From contig LUCD01000035.1 of assembly GCA_001593925.1 (NCBI GenBank), positions 1 to 10,449 of the forward strand: a DNA stretch of 10,449 bases, read 5' to 3'. A program made the position numbers and the translations under genes. This document shows positions 1-6,501 of the stretch, piece after piece; within the stretch, counting starts at the first letter, position 1; each line of letters starts with the position of its first letter. The DNA comes from Candidatus Bathyarchaeota archaeon B26-1 (GTDB taxonomy: Archaea; Thermoproteota; Bathyarchaeia; Bathyarchaeales; B26-1). The notes beneath the pieces are model-generated. The model made no database searches, was not told the origin of the DNA, and worked only from the letters and a program-made list of their open reading frames with translations.

Positions 1-288
1 TCTCGGAAGCATAAGGGTTCCTATCTTTATGAACTGCTTGAGAACTCCAACCTTCACCTCTCTTACAAGCTTGTAGTCGCCTCTCTCTTTCACGACGAGG
101 CCGAGGTCCACGAGCTTGTTCAGGTGGTAAGCTGCTAGGGCTGGGCTGGAGAAGCCTACTCTCCTCTGGAGTTCTCTAACCCCGAGGGGGCTGTTCGGGG
201 ACTTCAGCATCTCCCAATAAACTAGGAGTGTGTTTCCCTTCAGTTCGCTGGCGATCTTCTTTTCGTCTACTTGCAATAATGCGGACAC
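1..288 (-). CDS. Winged-helix (ArsR-like) transcriptional regulator, probably membrane-linked, 3' end missing
   Basis: Reading the minus strand from a GTG at 288 gives 96 uninterrupted codons that run off the left edge. Residues about 15-60 read as a winged helix-turn-helix: a conserved-looking 'SPNSPLGVRELQRRVG' segment, then a recognition helix with 'SSPALAAYHLNKLVDLGLV' and a wing 'VKERGDYKLV'. The last visible residues (VLKQFIKIGTLMLPR) look like the lead-in to membrane helices, as in the archaeal wHTH proteins that carry C-terminal transmembrane segments; that part is outside the window, so the anchor is inferred. In-frame TTG codons at 291 and 312 are alternative starts; GTG 288 is preferred because a T-rich box (312-321 on the minus strand) lies at about the right distance. 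It is transcribed in the same direction as the enolase-superfamily gene upstream but is 85 nt away and probably has its own promoter. Confidence 0.75.
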   Translation of the reverse strand, partial: MSALLQVDEKKIASELKGNTLLVYWEMLKSPNSPLGVRELQRRVGFSSPALAAYHLNKLVDLGLVVKERGDYKLVREVKVGVLKQFIKIGTLMLPR

Positions 289-373
289 CAATAAACCAAG
301 GGCCCATACCAAAAATAAAAGTGTTTACGAATGAAAAATATAGAGTTTAACTCGGGACGTTTTATAGCAACTC
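289..373 (-). promoter_or_regulatory. Promoter region of the winged-helix regulator, with a small inverted repeat
   Basis: The minus strand has two AT-rich candidate TATA elements: CTATATTTTTC at about 345-335 and TTTTATTTTT at 321-312. The nearer one would place transcription start close to the GTG at 288 and the farther one close to the TTG at 312. An 11-nt inverted repeat, GAGTT-T-AACTC (343-353), abuts the farther box and could be an autoregulatory operator. This is inferred from position only; a repeat this short can arise by chance. Confidence 0.35.
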
Positions 374-1768
374 TCATAGCGGCTCTATCTTGAGGCTTTC
401 TATAGAGTATCCTAGTCCTAGAGGGCTTAGAGTCTCGGTTTTGACTAGGCCGCCTTCAACCTTGAAGAGGCTCTCATGCCTCTCTTGGATTTCCTTGTAG
501 GCGAAGGGCAGGTACTGCCTAGCGTTATACTCGAACCCCATGATCGGGTTTGTTCTGGCAGCTAGGCTCGCCGAATGGATCAAGGCTAATCCTGGGCATG
601 TGAGGTCCTGTATTGAGTATGGGATTTTCTGGTGTTCCATCTTGGCTATGTATATGAGGCTTGATGAGTGCCATTTGCATGTCTTAACTGCGACTCCGGA
701 CCATCCTAGCTTAAGTGCTAGCTCGAGGCTCTTGAGGTCTGTGACGGCTTCGTCGGCCAGCACGGGTTTAACCTTTGAGACGGCTTTCATGGAGAACATG
801 TGGCGGGTTAATTCTCTCTCCGTGGGTTGCTCGAGGTACAGGAGGCTCTGGAAGGCTAAGGGTGAGGCCCTCCTCAGCCTTCTTAAGTATTCGAGGGTTG
901 CTTCGGGTCCGGGATTCATCTCGTTGGCGTCTGCGGAGAGGTAGAACCGCTCTACTCCCATCTCTCCGAGGACCTCCTGGGCGACCTCGGCGACGGCCTT
1001 CGTTCTCTCGACGTCCCAGTCGATGTCTACTCCGCTGAGCTTAACCTTAAAGCAGTAGACGCCGTCCCTCCTTATCCATTCGTCTAGGCTGACCGGAAGC
1101 CCGTCCTTCGGGTCGCTGGCATCAACCTCGTCCCTAGTCAGTTTGTCTAGGGCACCTACGAGATGGAAGACGGGAAGTTCATCCACATACCTCGGCCTTA
1201 TATAATCTGATATGTATCTGCCTCTGAACTCCTCTCCCAAGTATAGGCTGAGGTCGTGATTCATGTATTCTGGGCCGTAGCCTTCGTAGGAGGAGATTCC
1301 GTTAACCCTCCCGAAGGCGTCGTGGAGAGCTGCGTCCATGGGCGAGGTTGAGACGAGGACCCCGAGGATGGGGGTCTTCGCCTCCAGTTTAGCCTCTCTG
1401 TCAGCTTTCTTCGCTACCTTAAGTATATCGTCTCGCATTCCAAGCATTATATCGATGGGGTGCATGTACTTCAGGCCTGCGCGTTCCTCTAGGAGGTTGC
1501 AAGCCTTCTCAGCGATCAGTTTCATCGCCTCAACCTTCTTCTCGGAAGGGATTGAGGGGTTCGGGAAGGCCCACTTATCGGCTAGGGGCATAGCGCCGAA
1601 GCCTTCCGCCACCTCCCCCCTCTTATTCTCTACAGTGGCCTTAACGATTAAGGAGGTTACGTCCGTCATCACAACCTTACCAAATTTTAATGGTACGCGG
1701 AGCTTGTCTTTCTTGAAGTAAGGTTCAAGCTTCACAACCCTAATGTCCGAGTCCAAGCTTAACGTCAC
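374..1768 (-). CDS. Enolase-superfamily enzyme (mandelate racemase/muconate lactonizing type)
   Basis: 464 aa starting at GTG 1768. The C-terminal half carries the signatures of the (beta/alpha)7beta barrel of the enolase superfamily: K241-V-K243 (the KxK catalytic pair), D280 in 'SADANE', E313 in 'YLEQPT' and D339-E340 in 'LADEAV' as Mg2+ ligands or neighbours, and K362 with K365 in 'VAVKTCKW' on the opposite face. Lysines on both faces, with no obvious His-Asp dyad, fit the muconate-lactonizing-enzyme subgroup, whose members abstract a proton alpha to a carboxylate (cycloisomerization, epimerization, racemization or dehydration). The protein is longer than typical MLE enzymes (about 350-400 aa), with an extended N-terminal part. 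The substrate cannot be read from the sequence, and no pathway genes adjoin it. It is probably cytoplasmic. It is divergent from rpl15 and followed on the same strand by a regulator, which might or might not control it. Confidence 0.88.
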   Translation of the reverse strand: MTLSLDSDIRVVKLEPYFKKDKLRVPLKFGKVVMTDVTSLIVKATVENKRGEVAEGFGAMPLADKWAFPNPSIPSEKKVEAMKLIAEKACNLLEERAGLKYMHPIDIMLGMRDDILKVAKKADREAKLEAKTPILGVLVSTSPMDAALHDAFGRVNGISSYEGYGPEYMNHDLSLYLGEEFRGRYISDYIRPRYVDELPVFHLVGALDKLTRDEVDASDPKDGLPVSLDEWIRRDGVYCFKVKLSGVDIDWDVERTKAVAEVAQEVLGEMGVERFYLSADANEMNPGPEATLEYLRRLRRASPLAFQSLLYLEQPTERELTRHMFSMKAVSKVKPVLADEAVTDLKSLELALKLGWSGVAVKTCKWHSSSLIYIAKMEHQKIPYSIQDLTCPGLALIHSASLAARTNPIMGFEYNARQYLPFAYKEIQERHESLFKVEGGLVKTETLSPLGLGYSIESLKIEPL

Positions 1769-1930
1769 CTTCTGAAGGAGTAGCAGTCAATAAACGTTGA
1801 GGACGGGATAAATACCTTTTGACTTTAGGGTTTCTCGGAAATGTATATAAGCCTAAATAATCTCTATTAGACTCTAAAAGTTAGGGGACTGCCGAAAAAG
1901 ACGCTTGAACCTCCCGGCGGGAGTTAACGT
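1769..1930. promoter_or_regulatory. Divergent promoter region between the enolase-superfamily gene and rpl15
   Basis: Two TATA-like boxes point away from each other. On the minus strand TATTTATC (1814-1807), preceded by purine-rich CAAAAGG, would start transcription near 1785, about 17 nt before the GTG at 1768. On the plus strand TATATAAG (1844-1851) would start near 1873-1875, giving rpl15 a leader of about 56 nt. Placement follows the usual archaeal TATA-to-start spacing of about 26 nt; no start site has been observed. Confidence 0.55.
1911..1923 (+). promoter_or_regulatory. GC-rich hairpin containing the rpl15 Shine-Dalgarno
   Basis: CTCCC-GGC-GGGAG forms a five-pair all-GC/AT stem with a three-base loop. 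Its 3' arm GGGAG is the only good Shine-Dalgarno candidate for the ATG at 1931, with a 7-nt spacer. Folding would therefore hide the ribosome binding site. The pairing is visible in the sequence; a role in regulating translation is inferred. Confidence 0.4.
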
Positions 1931-2356
1931 ATGCCTCATAGGCTTCGTAAGATAAGGAAGCTGCGTGGTTCGAGGACGTGTGGTTACGGTAGAGTTGGCC
2001 AGCATAGGAAAGGAGGATCCAAAGGTGAAAGGAAGGTTGGCCGACATAAACATGGGTGGAGCTACGTGATTAAGTATGAGCCGGATTACTTCAGGAAGAG
2101 GGGTTTCACATCCCCGAAGAGCCTAAACCGGAACGTGAATGTCATAAACGTTGGGGAGTTAGAGGACCTCCTTGGGAGGCTGTACCCAAAGCGAAGGAAG
2201 ACTTCTAAGGTAACTTTGGACCTCGGAGAGCTGGGATACACGAAGCTCCTCGGCAGAGGGAGGATAAGCCGTCCCGTCACCGTTAAGGTTGAGGCCTACT
2301 CCGAATCTGCCGCCGAGAAGATAGAGGAGGCCGGCGGCAAGATCATATCTGCATGA
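1931..2356 (+). CDS. rpl15: Large-subunit ribosomal protein uL15
   Basis: 141 aa, normal for the archaeal/eukaryotic form of uL15 (L27a-like). The N-terminal 50 residues are the basic, Gly-rich extension that threads into 23S rRNA ('MPHRLRKIRKLRGSRTCG', then a GQHRKGGSKGERK stretch), followed by the KHGW segment and 'YEPDYFRKRGF', typical of archaeal L15. The C-terminal globular part contains 'LLGRGRISRPVTVKVEAYS' and ends in 'EAGGKI', as in the family. It sits directly before secY, the conserved archaeal spc-operon order, but appears to have its own promoter (TATATAAG at 1844-1851), because the gene upstream is divergent rather than rpl30. The upstream part of the operon is therefore elsewhere in the genome. 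Confidence 0.97.
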   Translation: MPHRLRKIRKLRGSRTCGYGRVGQHRKGGSKGERKVGRHKHGWSYVIKYEPDYFRKRGFTSPKSLNRNVNVINVGELEDLLGRLYPKRRKTSKVTLDLGELGYTKLLGRGRISRPVTVKVEAYSESAAEKIEEAGGKIISA

Positions 2357-2412
2357 TAAAGATTTAAGGTTAAACGATGCTATCAATAACTTAAGAGGTT
2401 TGGGGGAGACGC

Positions 2413-3840
2413 GTGGCAGGCAGGTTTCTCAAAGCCTTCGAGCCTATCTCGAGGTTCATACCGGAGGTGAAGTCTCCGGCGCGTAGAGTGAGGTTTGCAG
2501 AGAAGATTCTCTGGACGGCCGTTGCCCTCATACTCTACCTCGTGATGAGTGAGGTCCCACTCTACGGAATCGGGGCGGGGAGAGGCCAAGATTCCCTCTT
2601 CTACTACAGGGTGATCTTCGCGTCGAATAAGGGGTCTCTCATGGAGCTTGGGATAGGCCCCATAGTCACGGCGGGGATCATACTCCAACTCTTAGCCGGG
2701 TCGGGTTTCATCCAGTGTGACTTCTCGAACCCTGAGGATAGGGCGCTCTTCACGGCCGCGAGTAAGGTTCTCTCCATAATCATGACGGGTGTGCAGGCCT
2801 CAGCGTACCTTATCAGCGGGCTTATGGGCAACCTTAACCCGTCTCAGTCGATCGTGATCTTCCTTGAGCTCCTCGCGGCCGGTTTAATTCTCATGCTCTT
2901 GGACGAGATGCTTCAGAAGGGGTGGGGGATAGGAAGCGGCATAAGCCTCTTCATAGTTGCCGGGGTTGCTCAGAGGATCATGCTTGACTGCTTCTCAACA
3001 TTCCCGGCTCCCGGAAGCGACCCCATGCGGTACCAAGGGGTCATAGCCGCGCTTATCCAAGCCGTCGCAACGGGCAGGACTCTGAACGACATCTTCATCA
3101 GCCCCCAGAATCATCCGTCGCTTATTGGGTTGGCCTCCACGATCAGCATCTTCCTCTTCGTGATCTACGCGGAGGGCGTGAGGGTTGAGCTTCCAATGGC
3201 CCACGCGCGTTACAGAGGCTTTAGAGGCAGATACCCGATCAAACTTCTATACGTGTCTAACCTGCCTGTCATCTTTGCTTCAGCGCTTTTTGGTAACATC
3301 TTCTTCGTGGCGCAGATACTCTGGAACTCTTATAACCAGGACAACTCCAACCCTTGGCTTAACCTTCTAGGCCAGTTCAAACGTGAGGATGCGAGGATCA
3401 CGCCTGTGGGGGGTTTAGCCTATTACGTGATAGCTCCTCGAGGATTCGCGGACGTGATCGAGAATCCGGTTAAGTCTCTCATATACGCATGTTTCCTCAT
3501 AATTTTCTGTGTCGTTTTCTCTCTCACTTGGCTTGAGGTGGGAGGCTTAGACCCCAAAACCGTTGCTGGACAGCTCGTCGACGCCGGTATGCAGATACCT
3601 GGTTTCCGCAGGTCGGCGAGGCCCATCGAGCTCATCTTGAAGCGTTACATACCAACCGTGACGATTCTAGGGGGGCTGTTGGTAGGGGCGCTCGCCGCGG
3701 CGGCTGACTTCTTAGGGGCGTTCGGGACGGGGACGGGCATACTCTTGTCGGTCGGCATAATCTACCAGTATTACCAGATTCTGATGAGGGAGAGGGTCAC
3801 GGAGATGTATCCACGCCTCCAACGCCTCTTAGGAGGATAG
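2413..3840 (+). CDS. secY: Protein translocase subunit SecY (Sec61 alpha)
   Basis: 475 aa, full length for an archaeal SecY, with about ten hydrophobic helices. It is the channel subunit of the SecYEG/Sec61 complex in the cytoplasmic membrane. Recognisable blocks are the plug/TM2 region 'LGIGPIVTAGIILQLLAGSG' (about 79-98), 'GWGIGSGISLFIVAGV' (170-185), the ribosome-facing loop with 'EGVRVELPMAHARYRGFRGR' (254-273) followed by 'YPIKLLYVSNLPVIF', and the C-terminal 'GTGTGILLSVGIIYQYYQ' (438-455) before the basic tail. The start is GTG 2413, supported by GGGGGAG at 2402-2408 with a short spacer. It lies 56 nt after rpl15 and 10 nt before the DUF106 gene, so all three are likely co-transcribed. 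Confidence 0.97.
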   Translation: MAGRFLKAFEPISRFIPEVKSPARRVRFAEKILWTAVALILYLVMSEVPLYGIGAGRGQDSLFYYRVIFASNKGSLMELGIGPIVTAGIILQLLAGSGFIQCDFSNPEDRALFTAASKVLSIIMTGVQASAYLISGLMGNLNPSQSIVIFLELLAAGLILMLLDEMLQKGWGIGSGISLFIVAGVAQRIMLDCFSTFPAPGSDPMRYQGVIAALIQAVATGRTLNDIFISPQNHPSLIGLASTISIFLFVIYAEGVRVELPMAHARYRGFRGRYPIKLLYVSNLPVIFASALFGNIFFVAQILWNSYNQDNSNPWLNLLGQFKREDARITPVGGLAYYVIAPRGFADVIENPVKSLIYACFLIIFCVVFSLTWLEVGGLDPKTVAGQLVDAGMQIPGFRRSARPIELILKRYIPTVTILGGLLVGALAAAADFLGAFGTGTGILLSVGIIYQYYQILMRERVTEMYPRLQRLLGG

Positions 3841-3850
3841 GTGAACCGTA

Positions 3851-4393
3851 ATGTGGGACTGGCTCCTCCAGATAGCGGTCGATCATGGAACGCTCTTCAC
3901 GATCCTTATAGCGGCGGCCATAACCTTGACGATGACCTTGATGAGGGTTAAGCTCATCAACCAGGAGAGGCTCTCTGCTTGGCATAGGGAGGTGAGGCGC
4001 TGGGAGGCGGATATGGAGAGGGCGAAGAGGACGGGCGACAAGAAGCTCTTATCCAAAGTCAAGAAGCAGGAGCTCCATATAAACCAGCTTAAGTCCAAGC
4101 TCGCCTTCGAGTCTGCGAAGAGCCTCACGATCATGTTCGTACCCATAATTATACTCATGCTCTTGTGGCCGGTTCTGATAGGTTTTTACGGGAACACTCC
4201 GGTGGCTTTCATCCCCGGCTTTCCGTGGTCAGGAGATATAGAGATACCCTTCTGGATATGGTACATGATCTGCTCCTACTTCCTCGGCACAGTGGCGTCC
4301 AAGGCTCTCGGGGTAAAAGGTGGTATGGGCGGGGGAACAAGCAGGCCGAAGCGGTCTTCTAAGGGGAGGATGAGGAAGGCTGGCTTCAGATGA
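3851..4393 (+). CDS. DUF106 / EMC3-TMCO1-like membrane insertase (archaeal YidC-like protein)
   Basis: 180 aa. The layout matches the DUF106 family, archaeal relatives of YidC/Oxa1, Get1 and EMC3 that help insert membrane proteins: TM1 at about 13-33, a charged coiled coil at about 38-88 (RLSAWHREVRRWEADMERAK, then repeated Lys/Glu heptads), TM2 at about 92-112 ('IMFVPIIILMLLWPVLI') and TM3 at about 134-154 ('FWIWYMICSYFLGTVAS'). The C-terminal tail is Gly/Lys/Arg-rich (MGGGTSRPKRSSKGRMRK), suited to contacting ribosomal RNA. Only 10 nt separate it from secY, with GGTGA-type ribosome binding sequence at 3840-3844, and it overlaps the next gene by 4 nt (ATGA). The operon position next to secY agrees with a role in membrane-protein biogenesis. 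Confidence 0.92.
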   Translation: MWDWLLQIAVDHGTLFTILIAAAITLTMTLMRVKLINQERLSAWHREVRRWEADMERAKRTGDKKLLSKVKKQELHINQLKSKLAFESAKSLTIMFVPIIILMLLWPVLIGFYGNTPVAFIPGFPWSGDIEIPFWIWYMICSYFLGTVASKALGVKGGMGGGTSRPKRSSKGRMRKAGFR

Positions 4394-5007
4394 GGCTTGA
4401 AGGCTTGAAGGGGATCACGATCTGTATATGCGGGTTGGCTGGCTCCGGAAAGAGCACCCTAGCCAAGAGGATAGCCAAACATTACGGGCTCAAGTACCGT
4501 TCTGGAGGGGACGCCTTGAAGGCCTTGGCTCTCGAGAGAGGCTACAAGGTTGGAGGCAGGGACTGGTGGGAGAGCGAGGAGGGCATGAGGTTTCTCAGGG
4601 AGAGAATGGACAAGTTGGACTTCGATAGGGAGGTCGATAGGAGACTTCTAGAGTTTGCTAGGGAGGGAAACGTCGTCTTGGACAGTTGGACGATGCCTTG
4701 GCTCTTCGATGGAGGATTCAAGGTTTGGCTGGAGGTCTCCGAAGAGGTTAGAGCCGAGAGGATAGCTAAGCGGGACCGCTTGAGCGTCGAGGAGGCCCTG
4801 AGGTCTCTGAGAGAGAGGGAGAGGATGACCAAAGCCATATATAAGAGGTTGTATGGCTACAACCTCGGAGAAGACCTCGAACCCTTCCACTTGATAATCG
4901 ACTCGAATATCCTCAGCGCCGACGAGGTCTTCGAGGCTTTCAGGATGGTGATCGAGAACCTTCTCCCGAGGTTGCGGATAGAAGCCGGAAAACCAATAAG
5001 GTTATAA
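4390..5007 (+). CDS. cmk: Cytidylate-kinase-like P-loop NMP kinase
   Basis: 205 aa; the start ATG overlaps the DUF106 stop. Residues 15-23 (GLAGSGKST) are the Walker A P-loop. The rest aligns by eye with archaeal cytidylate kinase: 'EVDRRLLEFAREGNVVLD' (about 81-98), 'KVWLEVSEEVRAERIAKRD' (lid region, about 111-129), then a Glu/Arg-rich helix and 'LIIDSNILSADEVFEAF'. Canonical archaeal Cmk has GPPGSGTTT in the P-loop and a 'GRLAGW' substrate-side motif; here these are GLAGSGKST and 'DSWTMPW', so the CMP specificity is uncertain. The operon position after DUF106 is the usual place for archaeal cmk. In many archaea adk stands between secY and DUF106; it is absent here. The gene symbol is by family and synteny. 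Confidence 0.8.
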   Translation: MRLEGLKGITICICGLAGSGKSTLAKRIAKHYGLKYRSGGDALKALALERGYKVGGRDWWESEEGMRFLRERMDKLDFDREVDRRLLEFAREGNVVLDSWTMPWLFDGGFKVWLEVSEEVRAERIAKRDRLSVEEALRSLRERERMTKAIYKRLYGYNLGEDLEPFHLIIDSNILSADEVFEAFRMVIENLLPRLRIEAGKPIRL

Positions 5008-5082
5008 CGGTTTCAGCTCCTTCCACCCCTTTAGTTAATTATTAAATGCGCCTACAGCCTTCTATACTCTGGAGGTTACTGC
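5008..5082 (+). promoter_or_regulatory. Intergenic promoter and ribosome binding site of the pyrE-linked gene
   Basis: An AT-rich stretch (TTAGTTAATTATTAAAT, about 5031-5047) could serve as a TATA element for the next transcript or, through its pyrimidine-rich start, as the end of the secY-cmk transcript. GGAGGT at 5071-5076 is a strong Shine-Dalgarno 6 nt before the ATG at 5083, and it fixes that start. Confidence 0.45.
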
Positions 5083-5799
5083 ATGAACTCTCCGCTCAAG
5101 AGCATTAGGGTGGTTAAGGTTGAGGAACGATCTAGAGATGCTTGGCTCGACATGAGCCTCCGCCAGCTCAGGGAGGGAGAGGTCCGCTTCTACAACGTAA
5201 AGGACCCCGTTACGGGTAGGTGGCTCTTCAAAGTCTGTCCAGACGAGGAGTTGCATAGGGCGATAGTGAAGGCTCTTAAGTGTCCGCCGGGAAAAACCTT
5301 CGCGCAGCTCGAGGGGAGCACCATGCTCTTCCAGAGAAGCCCGAAGCTTGAAGGCCTCTACTACGGCGTCGTCTCGGTCTCATACATAGATGAGAGTGGT
5401 AGGCTCCGTAGGAACGTTGTGGAGAGCCTCGAAGAGGTGCCTGAGGTAGTCCGGGAGAACTTCGAGATAAAAACATACGAGGAGGCTGTAGGTAAGAAGG
5501 CTCCCGGAAAGAGGCTCGTCGTCCTATGCAGGGAGGGGGACGAGAAGGCGATGATAACCCTCTTCCTCTTGGAGAGAGCCTGGCCCGTCTCGGAAATAAA
5601 GCCTGAACTCGCCCTCCTCTCAAGGAAAATTTTGACCCTCGTGAAGAGGCTGGAACGGGCCAGCATCGACGACTTATATGAGAAGGCTGAGGGGGAGTAT
5701 GGTCTCTCAAGGGAGACTGTGGATGATCTGCTCTCCATCTTGGAGAGGGAGGAAGAGATAGTGAGGCTTGGAGACGGCTATGTGAAGAGTAGAAGTTGA
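5083..5799 (+). CDS. Unknown protein with probable C-terminal winged helix, pyrE-linked
   Basis: 238 aa; I do not recognise the family. The N-terminal part (1-160) is mixed alpha/beta and soluble-looking, with two cysteines (C52, C67) in a 'KVCPDEELHRAIVKALKCPPGK' context and a third at 149; there is no signal peptide or membrane helix. Residues about 174-236 resemble a winged helix-turn-helix: a helix ('ALLSRKILTLVKRL'), 'ASIDDLYEKAEGEYGLSRETVDDLLSILERE', then a wing 'EEEIVRLGDGYVKS'. That layout recalls the C-terminal winged helix of archaeal MCM and similar nucleic-acid-binding tails, but an assignment is not justified. The start is firm (GGAGGT at 5071-5076). It ends 19 nt before pyrE, so the two are very likely co-transcribed; regulation of pyrimidine synthesis is one possible role and is only inference. 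Confidence 0.85.
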   Translation: MNSPLKSIRVVKVEERSRDAWLDMSLRQLREGEVRFYNVKDPVTGRWLFKVCPDEELHRAIVKALKCPPGKTFAQLEGSTMLFQRSPKLEGLYYGVVSVSYIDESGRLRRNVVESLEEVPEVVRENFEIKTYEEAVGKKAPGKRLVVLCREGDEKAMITLFLLERAWPVSEIKPELALLSRKILTLVKRLERASIDDLYEKAEGEYGLSRETVDDLLSILEREEEIVRLGDGYVKSRS

Positions 5800-5818
5800 G
5801 ATTTCAGGTGGGAGAAGC

Positions 5819-6454
5819 ATGCACGACAAGACATCCATAGTCGCGGACGCCTTATTAAGTTCTCAAGCTCTAAAGTTCGGCGAGTTCAGGCTTAAGTCTG
5901 GCTTGGTGAGTCCCTACTACATCGACCTCACGTGGCTCTTCTCTTCGCCTGAGGACCTCAGACGCGTGGTTGAGGTTTTAGCTGAGGAGATCGTAGACCT
6001 CTCCTCCCGGATGAGGATAGATAAGGTTGCCTCCATCGAGTTGAAGGGAGCTCTCGTATTGGCGGCGGCATCAAGCAGAATCGATATCCCATGCCTCATC
6101 GTGAGGAAGGAGTCTAAGGCGTACGGTTTGACCGGCCGTATAGCCGGAGGCGAGGTTGAAGAGGGGGAACGCATCCTCTTCTTCGACGACGTGGTCACGG
6201 ACGGGAAGTCAAAGATTGAAGGGATAAGGCCCCTAGAAGAAATGGGTGCTGAGGTCAAGGCGGTTCTGGTGGTCGTCGATAGGGAGCAGGGTGGGAGAGA
6301 GAACCTCCAGAGGATGGGCTACCAGCTCAACTCGGTGACTACAATCTCGGAGATCGTTAAGAGCCTCATGGAGACCCGTAAGATAGGTGAGGAGCAAGCC
6401 CGCCTCATCCTAAACTACGTGAAGAGCTCACGGCGAAGACGGCTGAGAACATAA
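5819..6454 (+). CDS. pyrE: Orotate phosphoribosyltransferase
   Basis: 211 aa, normal length. It makes OMP from orotate and PRPP in de novo pyrimidine synthesis. Visible family features: 'LKSGLVSPYYIDL' (25-37), the catalytic loop 'VRKESKAYGLTGRIAGG' (95-111; K97, K100, with Tyr102 at the position held by His in enteric enzymes), the PRPP-binding segment 'ILFFDDVVTDGKSK' (119-132) and 'VVVDREQGG' (151-159). The PRPP loop reads T-D-G-K-S rather than the common T-T-G-G-S, a modest divergence. Its N-terminus carries no HTH, so it is not a PyrE-like GfcR-type regulator. The start is supported by GGTGGGAG just upstream (about 5808-5814). It follows the unknown winged-helix gene by 19 nt. Confidence 0.92.
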   Translation: MHDKTSIVADALLSSQALKFGEFRLKSGLVSPYYIDLTWLFSSPEDLRRVVEVLAEEIVDLSSRMRIDKVASIELKGALVLAAASSRIDIPCLIVRKESKAYGLTGRIAGGEVEEGERILFFDDVVTDGKSKIEGIRPLEEMGAEVKAVLVVVDREQGGRENLQRMGYQLNSVTTISEIVKSLMETRKIGEEQARLILNYVKSSRRRRLRT

Positions 6455-6501
6455 AATTATTATTGACAGTCCAACATTCCTCTCGTTGAAGAGCTAAGTG
6501 G
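6451..6501 (+). promoter_or_regulatory. Candidate pgi promoter
   Basis: ATAAAATTATTATT (6451-6464) overlaps the pyrE stop codon and could be a TATA element starting transcription near 6480, about 20 nt before the pgi ATG. No strong Shine-Dalgarno is present; GAAGAG at 6488-6493 is the nearest purine run. Confidence 0.4.

Noticed and set aside
540..1721. Three plus-strand open frames opposite the enolase-superfamily gene
   Set aside because: They lack family features and overlap a gene with intact catalytic motifs on the other strand.
374..1768. Operon of the enolase-superfamily enzyme with the downstream regulator
   Set aside because: The 85-nt gap contains its own TATA-like boxes, so co-transcription is not supported by the sequence.
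5276..5710. 144-codon minus-strand open frame opposite the pyrE-linked gene
   Set aside because: Arg/Ser/Pro-rich translation typical of antisense frames in G+C-rich genes; the plus-strand gene has a strong ribosome binding site and operon spacing.
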